64,000 nucleotides of DNA from Phymorhynchus buccinoides. Taxonomy: Eukaryota > Mollusca > Gastropoda > Neogastropoda > Raphitomidae. This document shows positions 1 to 11,240 of this stretch, one piece after another. How positions within the stretch are numbered: position 1 is the first letter of the stretch; each line of letters begins with the position of its first letter. Under the pieces are notes generated by a model, which did not search any database, was not told the DNA's origin, and was given only the letters and a program-made list of their open reading frames with translations. The translations under genes were made by a program, and so were the position numbers. Where the stretch lies: the NCBI GenBank assembly GCA_017654935.2, contig CM065690.1, forward strand, positions 34,159,124-34,223,123, given 5' to 3'.

Positions 1-1436
1 CTCTCTCGATTTGCCCAAAGAATGCTGTGAGGCACATAATGATCATGCACGCTTTCAATGCAAACATAATGCCAAGCCAAGCACGAATTCACTGACCCAG
101 ATAGTCAGCAACATATATCTGGAAAACGGTTGGTCGTAGACCCCAGAACCTATATCAGTGAATAGTATCACCCAAGGAGAGCTGTGAAGCACATTTTAAC
201 AGTGGCAACAAACCTCCATGAAGAAGTAATGGGGAGATTGAACAAGCGGTACGAGCGAGAGTAGATTGATAGAGAAGGAGATTGAGCGAATAAAAGCTAG
301 AGTAGGTAGGGTGACTCTCAAGTCCAATCTTAGCCAAGCAATGTGAGTCCTTCGCTGCGAAGTAAACACGAGTGGACGCACTCGCACGTAATTGTTTATT
401 TCCTGCTGATTTCGTTCATCTATCATAGTTTCATATACCAGTGCATTTTTATATATTTTTTAAATGTTACGGGTATTTGATTAATAACTTCCAGGCCTTC
501 ATGAGTTTTTTCTTTCTTGCCTGTTGCAGGAGCTGCAACAATCATTCCTTAACATCGCACTACGAACACGGAAAGAAAAAAGGGTGCAAAAGCGCTCTGA
601 TACATAAAAATATACTGAAATGGGAAGCTCTGAGTCGTCTCCGTCTTCAGTGAGAAGCTATGAAAAGATGTCAGTAAGTCGACCCTCGGGCGAATGTGTG
701 TACAGAGAAAGCAGCTGTTCAGTTGCAACTGTGAGAACCGTGTCTGGCGCACAGGCACGCATCGCTGCAGAATCCAGTGCCAGGATCGAGTCAATGAGAG
801 CAGGATTGCAGATGGCTATCGGCAGTACGCGTGAATCTTCTGCTTCTTTGCCAAGGGATGCCTCTGCAAGGAACGTTTCACGGAAATAAAAAATATGATT
901 CCATTTTTGCTCGTTGCCCCAATGTCTCAAATGAGTTTTTCTTTTGGTCTGCTTTTCATTCTGTCATTCATTCAATCTTTTCTTGTGTTTTTATGTAGTT
1001 ACGTGCTGTTTTGATGCGTTTTTATGTATGTGTACAGCCGACACATTCCGATTTCGGAGTAGCTCGGCGATGTTGCGAGGGGACTTTGCAGCCGCTCGGC
1101 GTTGCACTTGTTTGATTGTTTGTTTTTGCTTTTGGTGGAGATTTTCATTGTGGTAGCGTGTTCTTCTTAACCATGGAAAATGTTAGTTTGCTGTATTTGT
1201 TAACATTTCATAGAGTGGAAAACTGTCGTTCTGGTACTGCTGTTAAGCCCAGAGCCGCCATATATAAAGCGTTCACGCGAGGCGAGAGGCATCAGTCTTA
1301 TCGCAGCAGGCGAGAGAGACGGTTCAACCGTTCTTTTTTCTCTGTTGCTCGAGCCAATGGGAGTCAGAACTTCACAGCGAATAGGCTACTGTACACTGCT
1401 CCTCTCTCTGATGTTTTTTCTAGTCACTCTGTTATT
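1..1436. other. Intergenic, no supported gene
   Basis: Only short overlapping frames on both strands without family motifs. Nothing here could be recognised as a gene or a named repeat; it may be an older repeat. Confidence 0.5.
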
Positions 1437-2296
1437 GACCATTCCTTTGCTGATGATACCCAGCTTCAAAAATCGGCGGAACCTACCCAACTTGACAGCG
1501 CTATTCAGTCTATGGAATCCTGCCTTCATGATGTCAAATCCTGGATGACATGCAACAAATTAAAACTTAATGATGACAAAACGGAAGCTCTGATTGTTTC
1601 CTCTCAGCGTATGTCTGCAACTATCTCTCTTCCAGAAACTCTTACAGTTGGCAATGCTTGTGTTCAGTTTTCTAAGTCAGCAAAGAATCTCGGAGTTACC
1701 CTCGATTCAAATCTTACAATGCATAAACAGGTTATTAATCTCATACGTTCCATCAATTATGAGCTCAGACGAATCAGTGCTGTTCGACACTTTCTGTCTG
1801 TTGCAGCCACGAAAACTCTTATTTCTGCCTTTATTCTTTCCCGCATTGACTATTGCAGCTCTCTTCTCTGTGGCTGTCCTCAGTATCTCCTGCAACGTGT
1901 CCAAAAACTGCAAAACAGTGCAGCACGCCTCACTCTCAAGATTGATTCCACGTTCTGATCATATAACACCTCATCTTCGTAACTTGCACTGGCTTCCAGT
2001 AGAGGCTAGAATCAAGTATAAAATAGCTTGTGTCCTCTGGTCCCGTCTATCTCTCCGAACTAGTAACTGTCTACTTACCTGCTCGCTCCCTACGTTCTTC
2101 CTCTGACTGCTGCACACTCAAGGTTCCTCGGGTCCACACGAAATCGTTTTGGTGAACGATCCTTCTACTATTTAGCACCTCACTTATGGAATTCCCTCCC
2201 ACAACATGTGCTCATCTGACTCTATTTCCGCCTTTCGCTCTGCCCTTAAAACTCACTTGTTTCGGACATATTATGATTGATTAGTGTTTGTGAGTG

Positions 2297-2298
<2 letters not shown>

Positions 2299-2353
<55 letters not shown>

Positions 2354-2363
2354 GGGGGGGGGG
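2299..2363. repeat. (TG)n microsatellite plus G-run
   Basis: About 25 TG units followed by a run of about 13 G inside the LINE 3' UTR. Confidence 0.95.
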
Positions 2364-2663
2364 TCAGTTTTATTGCAGAAATCTTGTAAAAAAAATTATT
2401 TATAATTATTTTATTATTCGTATTTTGTATGTAGAATGTCTACGTCTTGTAAACTTTAAATGCTTGTAAATGAGGTAGAAGGGTATTTTTGTTTTTGCAA
2501 AATTTGTCTATTATAATTAGTCATGTAATTGGTATGTCGATGGCAGTATGATTTTATTTCAAGTTGCAGTATTGTATTCAAACTTGATTGAGAATGTGAA
2601 TGTGGTCTCTATGTTTCTTCTTAGAATGTTCATGTTGTAACTATTTTACTTGTATAATTAATT

Positions 2664-2711
2664 GTGTGCGAGTGTGCGTGTGCGCATGCATGTGTGTGTA
2701 TATGTGTGTGT

Positions 2712-2770
<59 letters not shown>

Positions 2771-2794
2771 TGTGTGTGTGTGTGTGTGTGTGAG
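2664..2794. repeat. (TG)n microsatellite with GAG interruptions
   Basis: Long TG tract broken by TGCG and TGAG variants, inside the LINE 3' UTR. Confidence 0.95.
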
Positions 2795-3026
2795 TAAGGA
2801 AGTAAGAGAACGTTGTGTGTAAGCATCGTGCTTATTTTACTTTCTAATGATTAATTATTTGTTTGCCTTTAAATTTAATGTTCTTGTTATCAATGTAAAG
2901 CGCACTGAGCTCATGTGAGAAAGAGCGCTATATAAATTCCCATTATTATTATTATTATTACCCGATCCCTAGGATCGGTAGTTATCCCTTTAAGGAAGGA
3001 AACACACATCTCTTATGGTAAAGAGA

Positions 3027-3028
<2 letters not shown>

Positions 3029-3065
<37 letters not shown>

Positions 3066-3134
3066 CGTGTGTGCGTGCGTGCGTGCGTGCGTGCGTGCGT
3101 GTGTGTATGTGTGTGTGGGTATGTGGGGGTGGGG
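3029..3134. repeat. (GTGT/GCGT)n microsatellite
   Basis: GT tract followed by GCGT units. It lies in the 2966-4830 gene-free interval, which also holds short A/T-rich direct repeats (motif GAACAATGAAGTAAAGTG recurring at 3260-3560). Confidence 0.95.
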
Positions 3135-3579
3135 GTGTTGTAATAACAGAAGTCCCCTAATAGAAAGCTGTTAAAATGTGTATGTATTTATTTTAACTAT
3201 GTTATCTCTGTACTTTTCTCCTTATTTTTGTTCTTCCAAATGCCGCACCATATGATTGCATCTGAAGTAAAGTGTGTTAATATTTTAACAAGAAAAAAAG
3301 CAATATTGTGTATGTGGTATTTCGGATCAATGAATCAAAGAGTGTTAAGAATAGAAACAAAATATGTATGTTATTTCAAACAATGAAGTAAATTGCATTG
3401 ATCATTAAAAAAAAAAGGATTGAGTATGTTATTTCGGAACAATGAAGTAAAGTGCGTGTGTTAATAATATGTGTAATGTCAGAACAATTAAGCAAATTGT
3501 GTTAAAAATTGAAAACAAATTGTGTTTTTTTTTTAATTTGGAACAAAGAAGTAAAGTGTGTTAATAACTGAAAATGTGT

Positions 3580-3584
3580 GTGTG

Positions 3585-3619
<35 letters not shown>
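3580..3619. repeat. (TG)n microsatellite
   Basis: A TG tract of about 20 units in AT-rich intergenic sequence. Confidence 0.95.
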
Positions 3620-3623
<4 letters not shown>

Positions 3624-3914
3624 CAGGATGTGTTGAAAAAGCTGGGTGAAGGTTAGGCTACTTGAGAACATCACATAAAATAGGAAAGAATAAATAAAAG
3701 CATAAATATCGGGATGAAAATCTGTCTTCGTAAGGCTATATAACAACTCGCCGAATATTTCAAGATTTGTTTGAAATTTATATCAGCATCAGCTGTGCTA
3801 AGAGATGCAGTGAGACATATCTTGACAGAGCAAACTTCCGCCCAACCATGGGGCTCAAATGAACCACTGATCGATTGAGTGAAACACGTCAATAAACACC
3901 CCCCAGAAACAACA

Positions 3915-4050
<136 letters not shown>

Positions 4051-4829
4051 GGCGTAGGAACGTTTTCAAGCCAGGGGGGGGGGGGGGCAGGATTGCCAAC
4101 AAACCGGGGGGGGGGGGGGGGGGGGGCGCAAGCGCACGGACAAGACGAATGGATGGATAGGTTAAATTACAGTAGTAATAGTAAATCCTACAAAAATACT
4201 TTACTATTTTTATTTTTAAACATAGGCCTAATTATAATCAATGATATAAAAAAAATCTATGAATGAAATAAAACATGATGTGAATTGAAAGGAGACAACA
4301 AAAAAGCATAAAAATACAACCATGTTTGGGGCGGATCAGCCAGTCATGGAAGAGGGGAGGGGGTAGCTCCAAATGGTCAGTTGGGGTGGGGTGATGGGTC
4401 TTGGGGGATTGCCTCCCAGAAGCTGATGATAATTTGAATGTAAAAGATGCAATCAAGGCTTCTCGTGAGATAGTAACTGTAGCATGGAACTACAATTTGT
4501 CTTCATCTTTTTCTTTCCATTTTTTGTCTGAGGGGGTGGAACCCCTGTAACCCCTCTCAAATCCATCTTTGATGCAGTACCAAGTCCATGACAGCAATGT
4601 GTAGTGAATGGGCTGAGACTATTAACTCTTTCGTTTCCTTGTGTCCTTTCTGGGGTTTTTGGGGTTTTTTGCCGTTATAAATTTTTTGGGAAGGGCAGAG
4701 AGATACGTCTGCCCCGCACCCCCTCCTCGAAGCCAGGGGGGGGGGGGCAGCTTTGGGGAGTGATCACATTCCTATTATTATTTCCCTTGGAGGTTTTGAC
4801 GTTAAACATGATAATATGAAGGATAAAAC

Positions 4830-5332
4830 CCCTTAATTTGATTATAAGCGAGCTGACTGGGCTAAATTTCAATCCATTCTAAAGTCAAGTGACAAAAACT
4901 CTTTTGAAAAGACAGACATTGAATCTATGTACAGTAATGTTATTGAGTCTGAACGCTGCAAGCGAGGAAATTCCAAAACTTAATCAATCAAAGTCTTCTA
5001 GGCATACTGGCAAAATGTGGTGGACAGAATCATGTAACAATGCTGCTGAAAAAAAGAACACGTTTAAAATACATGCAAAAGTTAAAAAAAAATTAAAAGA
5101 CAGTATTCCTGTGAAAACGGTAAAGAAGCAAAGAAATAGTTTTTGAAAATGCTAAAAGCAAGTAATGATCATCTTTTTGTTTTAATGAAATAGGTGACCA
5201 TAAAGATAAAAAAAAGATTTGGAACAAGGTTCATGAAATGAAAAATGGGATTCATCTACCAGCATATCCTGTTATTATAGGTGATGAACAATTTCCGTCA
5301 GCATCTAAAAAAGCTATTTGCTCATACATTTG
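4830..5332 (+). mobile_element. LINE relic, region between endonuclease and reverse transcriptase
   Basis: Frames read DYKRADWAKFQSILKSS, then KSSRHTGKMWWTESCNNAAE and KKIWNKVHEMKNGIHLPA. This resembles the EN-RT linker of non-LTR ORF2 (a WW..ECNNA-type motif). There are several stops and frame changes. It may belong with the RT fragment at 6340-6480, separated by a nested opposite-strand LINE end. Confidence 0.55.
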
Positions 5333-5335
5333 TTC

Positions 5336-6068
5336 TTTATAGTAATAATAATAATAAACGGACACTTATATGGCGCTTTTTTTTTACCGAGCACAAAGCG
5401 CTTTGCAATCAGCATTGAAACACACACACGCACAACAGACACACACGCACGTACGTGCACGCACGCGAGTGAATGCGTTCTTGCACACAGACATACATAC
5501 ACAGACCCACACACATTTAATCGAACACACAGAAAACACATTCCCACTGAAACGTACACACGCTTACTCAAACATACACTTGTACAAACATGTGCGAACG
5601 CGCCCGCGCGCGCGCCGCATACACGCACACGCGCGCGTGCACTCACATACACGAAACACACACGTGCACTCACACTCTTAGACACATACTCGCACACACT
5701 CACTCACACCCCCCACACCCCCCTCTCTCTCTCTAGCTGAACACAATCTCTCCTGCGCACACATACACTCATAGGGTAAAACGTGGTAAAAAGCCCATGG
5801 GCGGGTAAGAAGCCCATGCCTATTATCTCATGAAATAAAAAAATTTCAGTCAAATTTCATGTCAGTGTTTTTCTCATGCCCAATGAGACGTTTGTTATTT
5901 CATGTTAATTAGCATTCGTCTCATGGGCAAAACCCCGTCTTGACTGAAATTTGCTTTATTTCATGAGATACACCAGCTCGGAACCACGGCCGTGGGCTTC
6001 TTACCCGCCCATGGGCTTTTACCCCGTCTTCCCTACACATGCAAGCACATATACCCACACAGAACACA

Positions 6069-6123
<55 letters not shown>

Positions 6124-6335
6124 GCGCGCGTGCACGGAGGGTGTTATTAGAAAGACTGACGGAACACATGGGTTTTCAGGTTTGTTTTGAACGATGCTAA
6201 AGATTGACTATGTCTGACAGCAGAAGGCAATGAATTCCAGAGTTTGACAGCTGATGATGTAAAAGCTCTACCACCGTTCCTATCACGTTTACATTTTTGT
6301 ATTCGAAACATCCTATTGTTATGTCATTTGCTGAG
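5336..6335 (-). mobile_element. LINE 3' end on minus strand, with nested hairpin MITE
   Basis: Read on the minus strand from 6330 the frame gives GGRAFTSSAVKLWNSLPSAV and SLASFKTNLKTHVFRQSF, then stop. This is the C-terminal end of a LINE ORF2. The 3' UTR holds CA microsatellites (5420-5740 and 6066-6122) and the hairpin at 5774-6033. It ends in a GCGC..ATATAAGTG tail with (TTA)n at 5341-5358, similar to the tail at 2925-2960. Confidence 0.75.
5774..6033. mobile_element. TA-flanked hairpin MITE, copy 1
   Basis: Two arms around 5774-5850 and 5945-6033 are inverted copies (GGTAAAAAGCCCATGGGCGG near one end, its complement near the other). TA dinucleotides sit on both sides (5772-5773 and 6034-6035), the Tc1/mariner-type target duplication. 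No coding sequence. Related to the copy at 9155-9368 but more diverged. Confidence 0.8.
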
Positions 6336-6339
6336 CGGA

Positions 6340-6482
6340 GGGATCGAGATGGATAGCTGTAGACCCATAGCTCTTGCATCCCATGTCTGTAAATTAATGG
6401 AGCTAATTATCTTAAATAGATTGTCATTGAAAAAGGTGGCATTATTCCCGTAAACCAAACGTCAATTTGCTAGAAGACAAAA
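6340..6482 (+). mobile_element. LINE reverse transcriptase fragment
   Basis: The frame reads SCRPIALASHVCKLMELIIL and NRLSLKK, the YRPI.L.S...K..E..I..R start of a non-LTR RT domain, then stops. Very short relic. Confidence 0.65.
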
Positions 6483-6589
6483 TGTTCTTGCCACATTTTT
6501 TATATATATAAAAACTAGATTGAGTTAGCGAATGTATACTGTAGCATTCGAGAATCACCCGCGGAGTAACGCTTGTTTTCAAAGGCCCT

Positions 6590-6705
6590 GGCCCTAAAAG
6601 GTACATCTGTAATACCCAGCCTATTGCACAAGTTTGATCTTCCTATCATTATTCCTTCATAATGATATGCTGTTAACAACGCCCCCCACCCACCCACACA
6701 CACAG

Positions 6706-6792
<87 letters not shown>

Positions 6793-7828
6793 CGTGTGCG
6801 TGCGTGTGTGCGTGTGCGTGTGTGTACGTTTGTGTGTGTATGTGTGTTTGAGTTGAAGTGCCCCAAAAGGCACATTTACAATACCCAGCCAACATTCCCA
6901 CCTGAATTCATCTTGGGAACTCCATTTTTTTTACCCCCCCCCCCCCCGATTTTCAGGGTCCACGATCTCCTTGACCTTGACCTTGACCTTGATTGGTCAA
7001 CAATATTCGGATGGAGATAAAGTCAAACCACCTTCATACCAAGTTTCATTATCCTATGTTGACTGGTGCCTGAGATATGGCTAAAAAAAAAAAATCAGTT
7101 TTCAAGGTCATACGTCAAGGTCATGACCTTGACACCAAAAGGCACATCTACAGTACCTAGCCTACATGCACATCAAGTTTCATCTTCCTATCCTTATTCC
7201 TTCATGGTGATATGCTGTTATCTTGGGAACTCCATTTTTCTGACCCCCTGATTTCCAGGGTCCAGTGATCTCCTTGACCTTGACCTTGATTGGCCAACAC
7301 TATTCGGAAGGAGCATAAGCCAAACCACCTTCATACCAAGTTTCAACATCCTATGTCGACTGGTGCCTGATATAAGGCTAAAAAAATTCAAGGTCAGACG
7401 TCAAGGTCATGACCTTGACCTTGACACCGAAAGGCACATCTACAGTACCTAGCCTACATGCACATCAAGTTTCATCTTCCTATCCTTATTCCTTCATGGT
7501 GATATGCTGTTATCTTGGGAACTCCATTTTTCCGACCCCCCGATTTTCAGGGTTCAGCGATCTCCTTGACCTTGACCTTAATTGGTCAACAATATTCAGA
7601 AGGAGCATAAGCCAAACCACCTTCATACCAAGTTTCAACATCATAAGCTGACTGGTGCCCGAGATATGGCTAAAAATAAATGTTCAGTTTTCAAGGTCAT
7701 ACGTCAAGGTCATGACCTTGACATTGATCTTGACACCAAAAGGCACATCTACAGTACCTAGCCTACATGCACATCAAGTTTCATCTTCCTATCTTTATTC
7801 TTTCATGGTGATATGCTGTTAACAAACC
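6590..7828. repeat. Roughly 295-bp tandem satellite with TCAAGGTCA motifs
   Basis: About four copies of a unit containing AAGGCACATCTACAGTACC, ATCAAGTTTCATCTTCCTAT, TCTTGGGAACTCCATTTTT and clusters of CCTTGACC. The CCTTGACC clusters recur at about 6968, 7272 and 7561. The first copy is split by a TG tract at about 6708-6850. AAGGTCATGACCTTGA palindromes occur at about 7113, 7403 and 7706. There is no real coding potential. Confidence 0.9.
6708..6850. repeat. (TG)n microsatellite
   Basis: Long TG tract with CG interruptions inside the first satellite copy. Confidence 0.95.
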
Positions 7829-7857
7829 CACATACACACACACATATTACAGATGAT

Positions 7858-10205
7858 ATTACAGATAAAGAAATAAACTAAAGCTATTAGAAAGTTAAAA
7901 AATAACAAATCTCCTGGAATAGACGCAGTTAGAAATGAATTTTTAAAAGCTGGCACTTCAGAATTGTTACCCACAATTAAAAACATATTCAATTACATCT
8001 TGAAAAGTGGCCAAATCCAGATATGTGGAAGAAAGGCATATCAGTCCCAATACATAAAGGAGGGGATAAATCAAACCCAAGCAACTACAGAGGAATCACG
8101 CTTAACTGTTCGCTAAGTAATGTATTATGTCAAATACTAAATGCTCGAATAAACGATTACTTAGAATCAAACAATCTGCTAGCAAAAGAACAAGCTGGTT
8201 TTAGAAAAGACCATAGGACTTCAGATAATATTCTCATTTTAAACAGTATAGTAGACTATACATTAAAATCACGTAACAGTAGATTATACGCATGCTTTGT
8301 TGATTTTCAAAAAGCATTCGATAATATATCACACGAAGGATTACTTAAACAATTACAAATAATTGGTATTCAAGGTAAATGTTTTAATCTGATTAAAAGT
8401 ATGCACACAAATGCACAAATTTTCTCATCTGGCAAAAACGGGATTCCTCACTCCATTTATGTACGAAGAGGAATTTTACAGGGAAACTCCTTAAGCCCCA
8501 CATTATTTAATATATTTATTAATGATATGATTAAGTGGTTTTCAGACGTAGATTCACCAAAAATTAGCCAAACAGAAAATAAATGTATATCTTCTTTACT
8601 CTATGCAGATGACCTCGTACTTCTTGCAACATCTAAGCATGGTTTACAATTAAAACTTGATAAATTGCACTTATATTGTAAAGAGTGGGGTATACACATT
8701 AACAATGAGAAAACTAAAGTGTTAATATTTTCAAAAACAGACCCCAAAACTAGAACATTTTTTAGATGTGGCACAAACATTATTGAAACGACAGATCAGT
8801 ACAAGTACCTAGGAAGTATATTTCATAAATTAGGAAAATTTGATATAGCATCCGAGCATCTTAGTAAGCAAGGAAACAAAGCAATGCTTAAAAATGAAAA
8901 CATAAACGTTCAAGTTATTTTAAAACTATTTGATAGTCTCATCTCTCCAATATTAACTTATGGTGCAGATGTTTGGCTACCATTTACGATAAAATTAGAT
9001 GACAACTTTAACTTAGAACAGTTATTCACCCAATGCCTTTCAAATAAATTACAGCATGAACATATCCAGCATAATTTTTTCAAACAAATTTTAGGGGTTC
9101 ATAAAAAAGCTATAAATTTAGCGGTTATTGGAGAGCTAGGTAGTTTTCCTGTTAGGGGAAGACGGGGTAAAAAGCGCATGGGCGGGTAAGAAGCCCACCC
9201 CAATTATCTCATGAAATGAAGCAAATTTCAGTCTCATTTTGCCCATGAGACGAGCGTTAATGTCTAGCATTCGTCTCATGGGCAAATTTGACTGAAATTT
9301 TCTTTATTTCATGAGATAATTGGGGTGGGCTTCTTACCCGCCCATGCGCTTTTTACCCCGTCTTCCCCTAGTTTAATATCAATTTGTCAAATTATAAAAA
9401 CTGGCATCATATCTTAGAATCCAAACAAGATTCTTACATTAAGGTCATTTACAATGAAATGTTAAACAATGAAACTAGTCAGTCACCATGGGTTAAATTT
9501 GTCAAATCTATTTTAAACGCCCTTGGATTGACGCATGTCTGGAACAACCAATACACGCTTAACATAAATAAATTATGTCATGTAATTCAAAATAAACTAA
9601 AAGAAGAATATATTTCATTTTGGAGAAAAAGAAAATCTGAGACACAATCAAAACTAACCTTTTATAACAAGATTACAAGCGAATACAGAACTGAACCATG
9701 TTTGACAAATCCTTTAATAAACTTTAACCAAAAACAGATGTTATGCAAACTAAGAACTTCTTGCCATGAGCTTAAAATAGAAAAAGGTAGACATTCTAAT
9801 ATACCTAGAGAGAAACTGTTATGTTTACAATGTAACGAAGTAGAAGATGAAATTCATTTTTCAGACAATTGTACAAAACATGTGGAAATAAGAATACAAT
9901 TTATAAAACTCGTTGAAGAAAAATACAACATAATGTTACACCTAGCAAATTAATTACAAATGACGCCCTTATAAGTGAGCTTGCAAAAGATATACACAGT
10001 TGTTTCAATCAATCGCCTCAATTGCCTCAAGCAGTAGCGCAACCAGTACAAAGAAAGGGAAAAAAGAAGAAGTATTTAACAAAATTGTTACGTAATTAAA
10101 ACGTTATAATGTTATTATTACCGTCATTGTTATAATATTTATTAGTGTCATATAAAACCTTGTATTGGTTTTAAAGGGCAGTAAACTTTGATTCTGATTC
10201 TGATT
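7858..10205 (+). mobile_element. Non-LTR retrotransposon (LINE), 5' truncated, split by a hairpin MITE
   Basis: The start reads IRKLKNNKSPGIDAVRNEFL. After a 1-nt frame change near 8015 a long frame (to 9189) carries the RT motifs NYRGITLNCSLSNVL, EQAGFRKDHRTSDNI, CFVDFQKAFDNISH, GILQGNSLSPTLFN and YADDLVLLATS. The second half (9372-9953) continues NWHHILESKQDSYIKVIYNE and has a C-terminal Cys/His pattern (CLQCNEVEDEIHF..NC). The hairpin MITE at 9155-9368 separates the halves, and removing it still leaves them 1 nt out of frame. A (TTCTGA)n tail and CA tract mark the 3' end near 10190. The endonuclease domain is absent. Confidence 0.9.
9155..9368. mobile_element. TA-flanked hairpin MITE, copy 2, inserted in a LINE
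   Basis: A near-perfect 214-bp palindrome with GGGGAAGACGGGG at one end and CCCCGTCTTCCCC at the other, and TA on both sides (9153-9154 and 9369-9370). The arms also contain internal CATGAGACGA/TCGTCTCATG inversions. It interrupts the RT gene, so it inserted after the LINE did. Confidence 0.9.
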
Positions 10206-10208
10206 CTG

Positions 10209-10312
<104 letters not shown>

Positions 10313-10479
10313 TTGTCATCCCCGGCACTTTAAAAATCGAAAAATCTTTTTATCTTGGTAAAGACTTCTCCATCTATTTGTTATCGATGTTCCATTTAAC
10401 TTCTATGGTGTTCTTTTTGTGTAATCTGTTCGTCAAGCTTTAGTGTGAACAAGTCCGAAAAAGCGGGTTGAAATCATTA

Positions 10480-10710
10480 CAGAAATTAAAATACTTATTC
10501 ATGTTCTTATATCAAGAGGTATCACAGTTGATTTTAATTGTTGGATTCCATCTCATTGTTCAATACATATGTATCAAGAAATGAATGGGCTGATCGTACT
10601 GCTCGGGCAGGAGCAAAACAATCTGTCAATTCCACGGATATTCACGTTCAGAGTTTACAAGAAGGTTATTCTCTAGCTCTTACAAAGAGCTTCTTTTGAA
10701 GATTTTGATA
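10480..10710 (+). mobile_element. LINE RNase H domain relic
   Basis: One frame gives ITVDFNCWIPSHCSI; after a frame change another gives NEWADRTARAGAKQSVNSTD and IHVQSLQEGYSLALTKS. The W.PSH...GNEWAD.. motif is characteristic of the RNase H domain at the end of some LINE ORF2 proteins. Frameshifted relic. Confidence 0.7.
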
Positions 10711-10959
10711 AAAATCTACAAATCTGCTATTGATAACTGTATAACAACACACATATTATTGCCAGGCCCTATCAGAATTCAGAAAAGATTAATAATCCAA
10801 AATGTATATTCCAAGATGCCGTATCTCTTTTGAATTTTGTACAAAATTGTCCAGTTGGCTCGTTTCTGTATTTTGATTTCATAATAGTTCAATTTTGGAG
10901 TGGGTTTTTTTTTATAACTTTGTTATAATTTAGTATCTCTCCCCTAATGTGCCACATAA

Positions 10960-10965
<6 letters not shown>

Positions 10966-11029
<64 letters not shown>

Positions 11030-11036
11030 GCACACA
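10966..11036. repeat. (CA)n microsatellite upstream of NUP205
   Basis: CA tract about 170-240 bp upstream of the NUP205 start codon. Confidence 0.95.
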
Positions 11037-11059
11037 AAGTCTAATGTCATTCACATACC

Positions 11060-11206
11060 ACACATGTATTTATCAAAACTAATTTTGTCACGGTTTCTCT
11101 ACCAGTTCCCATTTCCCATTATTTTCGTCTGGTGGAGAAACCCTGCAGCGTTTTGGTTTTCTTTGCATCTGTGGTCAAAACCTGTCGATGCACTTCTACA
11201 TTCAAA
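11060..11206 (+). promoter_or_regulatory. Probable NUP205 promoter / 5' UTR interval
   Basis: This is the interval directly before the start codon. No TATA box is apparent. An upstream ATG at 11188 opens an 11-codon frame that ends at 11223, overlapping the real start out of frame. It would matter only if transcription starts upstream of 11188. Confidence 0.35.
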
Positions 11207-11240
11207 ATGGCCGGCACCGGTAACATGGCGGTAAATTTTG
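11207..11240 (+). CDS. NUP205: NUP205 exon 1 (start codon, residues 1-11)
   Basis: A 34-nt coding exon starting at ATG in a good context (CAAAATGG) and ending at TTTG|gtaaga. It encodes MAGTGNMAVNF plus one base. That base joins the GA of exon 2 to give a glycine codon, so the protein runs ...AVNFGARLWAPF, the expected vertebrate-like N-terminus. Phase agreement across a 6.1-kb intron supports the call. The transcription start and any 5' non-coding exon are not visible. Confidence 0.8.

Larger units (their letters stand above)
1437..2965 (+). mobile_element. LINE 3' end: broken reverse transcriptase C-terminus and 3' tail
   Basis: The reading frame starting near 1437 shows the RT catalytic box FADDTQLQ, then KSWMTCNKLKLNDDKTE and NLGVTLDSNLTMHKQV, then SRIDYCSSLL, all typical of non-LTR retrotransposon ORF2. 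A frame change near 1935 is followed by RSDHITPHLRNLHWLPVEAR and ISAFRSALKTHLFR. The 3' part contains two (TG)n microsatellites and ends with GCGCTATATAAA and an (ATT)n tail near 2925-2960, a common LINE tail. It is 5' truncated and frameshifted, so inactive. The clade (CR1/L2/Jockey-like) is not settled. Confidence 0.8.

Noticed and set aside
620..889. 89-aa Ser-rich frame
   Set aside because: A start codon and length alone are not enough; no motif, splice or homology support was seen.
1116..1436. N-terminal part of the 280-aa frame
   Set aside because: Only the part after about 1437 has reverse transcriptase motifs; the first 100 codons look like chance read-through.
5314..5740. Overlapping frames rich in His/Thr or Val/Cys
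   Set aside because: They translate (CA)n/(TG)n microsatellite on both strands. The same applies to frames at 2284-2826, 3879-4160, 5921-6190, 6515-7020, 10104-10328 and 10947-11050.
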